Assembly: GCA_016872675.1 (NCBI GenBank)
Contig: VGZG01000031.1
Span: 1-38,675, forward strand
DNA from: Planctomycetota bacterium
Lineage (GTDB): Bacteria > Planctomycetota > UBA1135 > UBA2386
Direction of reading: 5' to 3'
DNA: 38,675 bases
In this document: positions 23,789 to 29,621 of the stretch, piece by piece
How the letters are laid out: each line of letters begins with the position of its first letter
How positions within the stretch are numbered: the stretch's first letter is position 1
The notes under the pieces: model-generated
The model's database searches: none
Told to the model about the DNA's origin: nothing
What the model saw: the letters and a program-made list of their open reading frames with translations, nothing else
Translations under genes and position numbers: made by a program

Positions 23789-26329
23789 CTACTTGGCGGC
23801 CTTCTTCTCGCGCTTGGGCTCGTTCCACGCCGTGCCGTCGCCGCCCTGCCAGGGCGTCTTGATCTTCAGCGCGTCGCCGAAGTCGACGACGGGCACGCCG
23901 TCGGCGCCGTTGCTCGGGCCGTACCGGCCCTCCTTGCCGTCCTTCTTCGCCTGCAGCGCGGCGAAGACCTTCTCGAAGCTGCACGGGATCTCGTCCACGC
24001 GCACGCCGACGGCGTCGAAGATGGCGTTGGCGACCGCCGGCATCATCGGCAGCAGCGGCCCCTGGCCGACCTCCTTGGCGCCGAACGGACCGTTGCGATC
24101 CGGGTCCTCGATGACGTAGGTCGTGACCTTCGGCATCTCGAGCGCGCTCGGACTCTTGTACTCGAGCATCGACGGGATCTTGTGGACGAACACGCGCTTG
24201 CCCTTGTGGCTGCGATCGCGGTACGCCATCTCCTCCATCATCGCCTCGCCGAGGCCCATGTAGACGGAGCCCTCGATCTGGCCCATCGCGACCGCGGCGT
24301 TGAGCGCGCGGCCGATGTCGTGCGCCATCCACACGTGCGGCACCCGGTAGATGCCAGTCTCCGGGTCGACCTCGACCTCGACGACGGCGGCCGAGTAGCT
24401 GTAGCTCGGGCTCGGGCCGACGCCGCCGCCGCGGAACTTGGCGGCCGCCGGCGGCGGGGTGTAGCTGCCGACCGTGCCGATGGTGCCAAACCGCGCCTCA
24501 GAACAGACGATCGCTTCCTGGAAGGTCATGCCCTTCTTCGGGTCCTCGGCGTCGAAGACGCGCTCGTCGGCGAACACCAGCCGCCCGGCCGGCACGCCGA
24601 GCTTCTCGGCGACACCCTTGGCCAGGACGTCGCGCGCGCGCTCGGCGGCCTGCATCGCGGCGTTGCCGGTCATCACCGTCACGCGCGAGCTGTAGCTGCC
24701 GAGGTCGACCGGCGTCAGGTCGGTGTCCGCCGTCACGACCTTGATGCCGAGCGGGTCGATGCCGAGCACCTCGCCGATGATCCAGCCGAGGATGCTGTCG
24801 CTGCCCTGCCCGATGTCCGTGCTGCCGCAGAACGCGGTCACGAGGCCGCTGCGGTCGAGTTTCAGCTGCACGCCCGAGTGCGGCAGGCCGTTCCAGTAGA
24901 TCGGCAGGCCAGCGCCCGAGAGGTAGCTGCTGCACGCGATACCGAGGCCGCGGATGCGCCCGTCCTTGGTCACTTCGCGCTTGCCGCGCCGCTCGTTCCA
25001 GCCGGAGCCGGCGACGACCTTCTCGATGCACGCGCCGAGGCCCATCGAGCCGATGCGCAGGAAGTTCGCCGTCAGCGAGTCGCGCGGCGCGAGGTTGTCG
25101 AGGCGGATCTTCGCCGGGTCGAGGCCGAGGTCGCAGGCGATCTTGTCGAGCTGCACCTCGAGGGCGAAGCGCGGCTGCGGCGTGCCGTGGCCGCGCTTGG
25201 GTCCGCACGGCGCCTTGCAGGTGAAGAACCGCGCGCCGCGGAAGTGGTAGTTCTCGACCGCGTAGGTCACCGTCTGCAGCGCGCCCGTGTAGAACGTGCT
25301 GGCCGTGCCGTAGCTGCCGTACGCGCCGCCGTCGAGGTAGCTGTGGAAGTCGAGCGCGGTGATGCGGCCGGTCTTGGTGACGCCGACCTTGCTGCGCATC
25401 AGCACGGGGTGGCGGCCGCGGTGGCACCAGAACACCTCCTCGCGCGTCAGCGCGATCTTCACCGGCCGGCCGGTGAGCATCGCCATCTTCGCCGCCGCGA
25501 CCTCGTGGTTGAACGGGTCGCTCTTGCCGCCGAAGCCGCCGCCATTCGTGATCGCGACGACGCGGATGTGGTGCGCCGGCAGCGGGTGCAGCGTGCGCGC
25601 GAGCGCCCGGTGCAGGTAGTGCGGCGTCTGCGTGCTCGACCAGACAGTCAGCTTGCCGTCCTTGTCGAAGTGGGCCAACGTCGCGTGCTGCTCCATCGGC
25701 AGGTGCGTGTTGCCCTCGAAGAAGAACGTGTCCTCGCGCACGTGCTCGGCGCGCGCGAAGCCGTCCTGCAGGTCGCCGAACTCGAGATTCTCCAGCCGGT
25801 GGATGTTGCCGCGCACGCCGTAGTCGTGCAGCCGCGGCTCGTTCGTCTCGGCCGCCTCATGCACGCCGCCGATCGTCTGTAGCTCGCGGTACTGGACGTC
25901 GACCAGCCGGCAGGCCTCCCACGCGACCTCCTCCTCGGTCGCCGCAATCGCGACGACGGGATCGCCGACGAAGCGCACCTTGTCGGGGCACAGCGCGTGC
26001 TCGTCCTGGCTGACCGGCAGGATGCCAAAGGGGATCGGCAGGTCCTTGCCCGTCAGGATGCCCTTCACGCCGGGCAGCGCCGCCGCCTTGCTCGTGTCGA
26101 TCGACACGATCTCGGCGTGCGCGACGGTGCTGCGCAGCAGCTTCATGTGCAGCATGCGCGGCAGCGTGAGGTCGTCGGCGAACTTGGTCAGCCCGGCAAC
26201 CTTGCCGCGCGCGTCGACCTTGCGGATCGGCTTGCCGATGTGCTTGAGGTCTTCCTTCTTGACGTCGTGGCGCCAGGGCGCCGCCGGCTTGCCTTCGTCG
26301 ACGCGGCCGACCGGTTGATCAAGAACCAT
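23789..26329 (-). CDS. Molybdenum hydroxylase large (molybdopterin) subunit, HcrA/XdhA-like, with Glu-to-Gln at the catalytic position
   Basis: An 846-residue catalytic subunit that binds molybdopterin cytosine dinucleotide. The aldehyde oxidase a/b hammerhead domain covers about residues 30-140 (IRKVDARGKVAGLTKFADD). The cofactor domain shows ITNGGGFGGKSDPFNHE, CKAPCGPKRGHGTPQPRFALE and GSTDIGQGSDSILGWI. Near the C-terminus the family motif G-x-K-x-x-G-E is GAKEVGQGPL here: residue 756 (CAG at 24062-24064) is Gln where xanthine dehydrogenases and HcrA have the essential Glu base. The start at 26329 is preceded by AAGGAG at seven bases and overlaps the small-subunit gene by 11 bases. The Lys-rich tail is longer than usual. 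Whether the enzyme is active with Gln is unknown. Confidence 0.92.
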   Translation of the reverse strand: MVLDQPVGRVDEGKPAAPWRHDVKKEDLKHIGKPIRKVDARGKVAGLTKFADDLTLPRMLHMKLLRSTVAHAEIVSIDTSKAAALPGVKGILTGKDLPIPFGILPVSQDEHALCPDKVRFVGDPVVAIAATEEEVAWEACRLVDVQYRELQTIGGVHEAAETNEPRLHDYGVRGNIHRLENLEFGDLQDGFARAEHVREDTFFFEGNTHLPMEQHATLAHFDKDGKLTVWSSTQTPHYLHRALARTLHPLPAHHIRVVAITNGGGFGGKSDPFNHEVAAAKMAMLTGRPVKIALTREEVFWCHRGRHPVLMRSKVGVTKTGRITALDFHSYLDGGAYGSYGTASTFYTGALQTVTYAVENYHFRGARFFTCKAPCGPKRGHGTPQPRFALEVQLDKIACDLGLDPAKIRLDNLAPRDSLTANFLRIGSMGLGACIEKVVAGSGWNERRGKREVTKDGRIRGLGIACSSYLSGAGLPIYWNGLPHSGVQLKLDRSGLVTAFCGSTDIGQGSDSILGWIIGEVLGIDPLGIKVVTADTDLTPVDLGSYSSRVTVMTGNAAMQAAERARDVLAKGVAEKLGVPAGRLVFADERVFDAEDPKKGMTFQEAIVCSEARFGTIGTVGSYTPPPAAAKFRGGGVGPSPSYSYSAAVVEVEVDPETGIYRVPHVWMAHDIGRALNAAVAMGQIEGSVYMGLGEAMMEEMAYRDRSHKGKRVFVHKIPSMLEYKSPSALEMPKVTTYVIEDPDRNGPFGAKEVGQGPLLPMMPAVANAIFDAVGVRVDEIPCSFEKVFAALQAKKDGKEGRYGPSNGADGVPVVDFGDALKIKTPWQGGDGTAWNEPKREKKAAK

Positions 26330-26840
26330 AGATCGACTCCTTGCTCGGCTCGGCCTTCTCGCCACGCATGCGCGCCGCCGCCAGCTCGACGGCCTCGAAG
26401 ATCTTCAGGTAGCCGGTGCAGCGGCAAAGGTTGCCTGCGAGCGCTTCCTTGATGTCGTCGCGCGAGGGCTTGGCGTTGTGCTTGAGCAGCGCGTCCGCGG
26501 CCATCAGCACGCCCGGCGTGCAGTAGCCGCACTGGGCCGCGCCGAGGTCGGCCATGCAGTGCTGCAGCGGCGTCAGCTCGCTGCCCTGGGCGAGGCCCTC
26601 GACCGTGCGCACGTCCTTGCCGACCGCGTCGACCGCGAGGCTGAGGCAACTCAGGATCGGCACGCCGTCGACCTGCACGGTGCAGGTGCCGCACTCGCCG
26701 AGCTCGCAGCCGTGCTTGGTGCCGGTCAGGTTCATCTCCTCACGGAGCACCTCCAGCAGGGTCTTGTGCGGCGCAAACGCCACTTCGTGCGGCTCGCCGT
26801 TCACATGGAACGTCGCCAGCGCCTTCTTGGACTCGCTCAT
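26319..26840 (-). CDS. Molybdenum hydroxylase [2Fe-2S] (small) subunit, HcrC/CoxS-like
   Basis: A 173-residue electron-transfer subunit with two [2Fe-2S] clusters. The plant-ferredoxin-type cluster uses Cys45, Cys50, Cys53 and Cys65 (GCELGECGTCTVQVDGVPILSC spaced as usual). The alpha-helical second cluster uses Cys104, Cys107, Cys139 and Cys141 (QCGYCTPG and NLCRCTGY). It is the first gene of a small-large-medium operon, the order also known from hcrCAB. I chose the ATG at 26840 because the family N-terminus starts there; an ATG at 26855 in frame is possible. No signal peptide is present, so the complex is cytoplasmic. No cofactor maturation gene (XdhC, MobA-like) is seen nearby. Confidence 0.94.
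   Translation of the reverse strand: MSESKKALATFHVNGEPHEVAFAPHKTLLEVLREEMNLTGTKHGCELGECGTCTVQVDGVPILSCLSLAVDAVGKDVRTVEGLAQGSELTPLQHCMADLGAAQCGYCTPGVLMAADALLKHNAKPSRDDIKEALAGNLCRCTGYLKIFEAVELAAARMRGEKAEPSKESIYGS
26337..26342 (-). promoter_or_regulatory. Shine-Dalgarno for the large subunit
   Basis: AAGGAG on the minus strand lies seven bases before the ATG at 26329, within the end of the small-subunit gene. It fixes the large-subunit start against one 36 bases upstream in frame. Confidence 0.7.
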
Positions 26841-27111
26841 GGGGGGCGCGGACATTAGCTGCGCCCGTCGACGCCTGCGAGCGCAACCCTGCTCGCTCCG
26901 GCAGGTTCGATGCGCCGGGCGGGATGGCGGCGAGGCCCGGCGACGCGCTGCCCGGTGCCGGGTGCGCGCCGCCATGGCAACCGCGCGCACAGGGCGCGAC
27001 GCCGCAACGGGTTCGGGCCGCAGCCAAATCGTCCGATGCGCCCCCGGCGCACGCGCAACGACGCGCGCGCCGGCCCGCTTGCGCTCTTGGCGAATCAGAG
27101 GTTTCGACGCC

Positions 27112-27357
27112 ATGCCCAGCCATCGCTCACCGTCCCGCTCCGCCATCGTGCTCGCCGCGCTGCTGACCGTCGCGAGCTTGCCGAGTTGCCTGACGCAAAA
27201 GGTGTGGGAGGGGCACGGCTGCGCCGCCAGCGAAGAGGAGATGTCGACGGCAACCCGCATCGCCCTGACCCCCGTCGCGCTGTCCGGCGACGCCCTGGTC
27301 GGCGCGGCGGTCGCCGTCGTGCTGATCGGGCCATACGCGTTTTGCGGCTGCCGCTGA
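27112..27357 (+). CDS. Small putative lipoprotein
   Basis: An 81-residue protein with a basic N-terminus, a hydrophobic stretch (AIVLAALLTVASLPS) and Cys26 in a lipobox-like SLPSC context. The mature part holds Cys38 in GHGCAASEEEM and a hydrophobic C-terminus (ALVGAAVAVVLIGPYAFCGC) with two further cysteines, which could be a membrane segment. Weak similarity in layout to small YceK/YidQ-type lipoproteins is possible but not convincing. It is divergent from the molybdenum hydroxylase operon, with 271 bases between starts in which I see no clear promoter, and converges on the large secreted protein across a strong hairpin. It is the only plausible gene on this stretch. Confidence 0.6.
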   Translation: MPSHRSPSRSAIVLAALLTVASLPSCLTQKVWEGHGCAASEEEMSTATRIALTPVALSGDALVGAAVAVVLIGPYAFCGCR

Positions 27358-27375
27358 ACGAGCACCGCGGAAACG

Positions 27376-27415
27376 ACGCCGCCCGCGTCGGTCACTCGAC
27401 CGGCACGGGCGGCGT
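27376..27415. terminator. Strong bidirectional hairpin terminator
   Basis: A 40-base near-perfect hairpin lies in the 97-base gap between two convergent genes. The outer arms 27376-27385 and 27406-27415 pair perfectly over 10 bases and the inner arms 27089+304 to +308 (27389-27393) and 27398-27402 pair over 5. The three bases between them give one mismatch, one pair and one wobble; the loop is ACTC. No long T-run follows, though GTTTCC follows on the minus strand. It is the strongest hairpin I found in the window. Confidence 0.65.
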
Positions 27416-27454
27416 TCCACCAACGCCGGCGACGCGCGCCGGCGCGTCAGCCGG

Positions 27455-29230
27455 TCAGAAGCCGACCGAGATCGTGGTGCCGTTCGACGACGCGAGGTTG
27501 AGCGGCGTCGCCAGCGACAACGCGACCGCCTGCGCCGTCAACGACGCGCCGGCGAGCGCCGGGTTCGCCGGGATAGCGAACGGCAGCGTGCCGGTGCCGG
27601 CTGCGACCGGCGCGGTCAGCGAGCCGAGGTCGGCGCTCGTGTAGCTGAAGCAGCCCGGCATGCCGATCGCGGCCAGCGGGAAGCCCGGGTTGACGGCCGC
27701 GGTGCCGAAGAAGACGAACGCCAGCGGCAGCAGCGGCGCGACGTTCGACACCGTGAAGCCGAACGCGGCGTTGCCGACTGTCGGCAGGCCGTTGTTGGCG
27801 AGCGCGAGCGACGGGAGGTCGACGCCGTTGATCACAAAAGCCACCACGGTCGACAGGTCGATGCTGCCCGGATCGAGACCAGCGCCCGGACCCGAGTAGC
27901 CGACGATCCAGCCTTCGGCGCCCGGCCAGGTGCTGATCGACACCGTGTCCATCGACTGGAACACGAAGGCGACATCGCCCGTGGCGAGGTAGAACTGGAA
28001 CTGGAAGGTGCTCGGCGTCGCGCCGGGCGCCTGGCCCTGGTAGCCGATGACGTTGTCCCACGTGATGTAGGCGACGCCGCCGATCTCCTCGAACTTGACG
28101 TTGCCGTTGGCGTTGCAGATGAAGTCGCGCCACACCGCCCACGTCGGGTTGGTCCAGCCGAGGAACTCGCCGGGCGTCGGCGTGTAGTCGCCTGCGGCGC
28201 CGTTGCTGGCCGTCGCGACGTGGCCGTTGGAACCGACCGTGAGCGTGGTCGTCGTGCCGCCCGGGAACGAGAACGGCGCCGACAGGGTCACCGTGCCCTC
28301 GGTGTCGTCACCGAGGCCCAGGTTGGTCGCGGCGGCCGACGGCGCGACGAACGGCGTGCCGGCGTTCGGCACCACGGCGTAGCCCGAGCCGTTGTTGAAC
28401 ATGCGGAACGACTGGTTCGACAGGTCGATCGACGGCGTGGTCAGGAAGCGCTCGTAGTACGACGACAAGGCGCCACCGCAGCCCTGGCCGAAGGTCGTCG
28501 CCGAGGCGCAGCTGCCCGACGGGCCGAGCAGCACGTACGACCAGCCGGGGCTGCTCGGGATCATGAGTAGGCGGTTGTTCGCCATGTCGAAGGTGTTGGC
28601 GACGACGAAGTTCTCAAACGTGTTGTTGTTGACGGATGCGCCCCCCGTCGAGAGGTCGCTACTGGCTGGCAGCACGCCGCCGGCGAACATGCCGACGATG
28701 CCGTTGTCGCTGACGCCTCCGAACGTCGAGTTGTTGGTCACGCCCGGGCCGTAGTCGAACTGCACCTGGCCGGTGATCGACAGCGTCATCGCGAGGTTGA
28801 ACTCCAGCGCCGGGAAGCCGTAGCTGGCCGCCCGCCGCCACTCGATGCGGCACTCGGTCGCGGTGCTGTTGACGTAGCAACCGGCGCCCGGCGTGGGGCT
28901 GCCGCCGACGGTGTCGGACCACATCGCGGCGATCTTCGGGCCGCCGGCCGCGAAGTTGGCCAGCGACGGCGTGTAGACGAACGGCGTCGCGGCCGGCGGC
29001 GTCGGCACGCCACCGTTCGACAGGAAGACGATGCCGTGGTCGGACACGTGCACGTCGGTGTAGGTCGCGCCGTCGAACGGGAACGAGAAGCCGATCGGCT
29101 GCGCCGGGTAGATCGTGTCCATGGCGTTGCCGAGGAACGTGCCGGCGGCCGGGCCGCTGAAGCAAGTGGAACTCTGCGCCGCGGCCGTGGCGGCGAAAAC
29201 TAGAGCCGGAAGCAAGAATGCGTTTCGCAT
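27455..29230 (-). CDS. Large secreted protein with two related beta-sandwich domains and planctomycete-type tail
   Basis: A 591-residue secreted protein; the start at 29230 gives signal peptide MRNAFLLPALVFAATAAAQ. Residues about 30-235 form a first domain (IGFSFPFDGATYTDVHVSDH, GGPKIAAMWSDTVGG, VQFDYGPGVTNNS). Residues about 300-480 form a second of similar plan (FSFPGGTTTTLTVGSNGHVA, PTWAVWRDFICN, VAYITWDNVIGYQ, GDVAFVFQSMDTVS). Both resemble nidogen-like beta-sandwich domains, suggesting an internal duplication. A cysteine-containing linker (SGSCASATTFGQGCGG) separates them. The last ~110 residues carry the tail AIGMPGCFSYTSADLGSLTA, ending in TTISVGF, similar to the BNR-repeat neighbour. 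No catalytic motif is visible; binding or structural function is inferred. No Shine-Dalgarno is seen. Confidence 0.88.
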   Translation of the reverse strand: MRNAFLLPALVFAATAAAQSSTCFSGPAAGTFLGNAMDTIYPAQPIGFSFPFDGATYTDVHVSDHGIVFLSNGGVPTPPAATPFVYTPSLANFAAGGPKIAAMWSDTVGGSPTPGAGCYVNSTATECRIEWRRAASYGFPALEFNLAMTLSITGQVQFDYGPGVTNNSTFGGVSDNGIVGMFAGGVLPASSDLSTGGASVNNNTFENFVVANTFDMANNRLLMIPSSPGWSYVLLGPSGSCASATTFGQGCGGALSSYYERFLTTPSIDLSNQSFRMFNNGSGYAVVPNAGTPFVAPSAAATNLGLGDDTEGTVTLSAPFSFPGGTTTTLTVGSNGHVATASNGAAGDYTPTPGEFLGWTNPTWAVWRDFICNANGNVKFEEIGGVAYITWDNVIGYQGQAPGATPSTFQFQFYLATGDVAFVFQSMDTVSISTWPGAEGWIVGYSGPGAGLDPGSIDLSTVVAFVINGVDLPSLALANNGLPTVGNAAFGFTVSNVAPLLPLAFVFFGTAAVNPGFPLAAIGMPGCFSYTSADLGSLTAPVAAGTGTLPFAIPANPALAGASLTAQAVALSLATPLNLASSNGTTISVGF

Positions 29231-29348
29231 GGAGAAAGCAACGAGTGAGGGAATTACGGAAGGAGTCGCCGGAAGCGATCGAGCGACCAAAGAGCACTCC
29301 GGCCGGGCAAGATAACTCGTTGGCGGCAAAGGATGCGGTCCTTCGTTG

Positions 29349-29368
29349 TCATGCGGTCGACCGCATGA
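29349..29368. promoter_or_regulatory. Perfect 20-bp palindrome
   Basis: TCATGCGGTCGACCGCATGA is identical to its reverse complement. It lies 119 bases upstream of the start of the large secreted protein and 30 bases beyond the end of a minus-strand protein-like fragment. It has no T-tract, so a dimeric-regulator operator is more likely than a terminator. Confidence 0.35.
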
Positions 29369-29397
29369 ACGACTCGCGAGGGCCATTGGCCGACGCC

Positions 29398-29607
29398 TCA
29401 CGACAGGTCGTACTTCCACCCGGCCTCCATGCGCGCGCCGAACTCCGTATCGAAGCGGCCGTACTGGCGCACCACCCCCGAGCGCTCGCCGCGAACGTTG
29501 ATTGTGCGCCCGTCGGCATCGGTCCCCTTGAAGCCGTGGCCAACGGTGCTGACGAGGTCCCCCTGCCGCCCCACATAGTGGCACTCGACATAATCTGTCC
29601 GGCTAAT
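29398..29607 (-). pseudogene. Short protein-like fragment or small gene, unrecognised
   Basis: The minus-strand frame ending at 29398 reads ISRTDYVECHYVGRQGDLVS, then TVGHGFKGTDADGRTINVRG, and closes GRFDTEFGARMEAGWKYDLS. It is balanced in composition and unlike the Arg/Ala/Pro-rich noise of antisense frames here, so it looks like a real coding remnant of about 60-70 residues. A GTG at 29574 could start a 58-residue protein, but no ribosome binding site is seen, and upstream the frame runs antisense into the BNR gene. The C-terminal part with alternating aromatic residues could be the end of a beta-rich protein. I do not recognise the family. The rest of the 391-base gap 29231-29621 holds only the palindrome and no other gene. 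Confidence 0.35.
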
Positions 29608-29621
29608 CTGCCTCTTCTCCC

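Noticed and set aside
24182-25882. A 566-codon open frame antisense to the molybdenum hydroxylase large subunit
   Set aside because: It has biased composition and no motifs; the opposite strand encodes a well-conserved enzyme.
11203-26840. One aromatic-degradation island joining the fused flavoprotein and the molybdenum hydroxylase
   Set aside because: They are 9 kb apart, with unrelated housekeeping genes and pseudogenes between them and no CoA ligase, ring-cleavage or transport gene.
29566-29594. A sigma-70 promoter for the BNR gene
   Set aside because: CATAAT is a fair -10 box, but the position for -35 reads GCCGCC-like sequence. I mention the -10 only in the gene entry.
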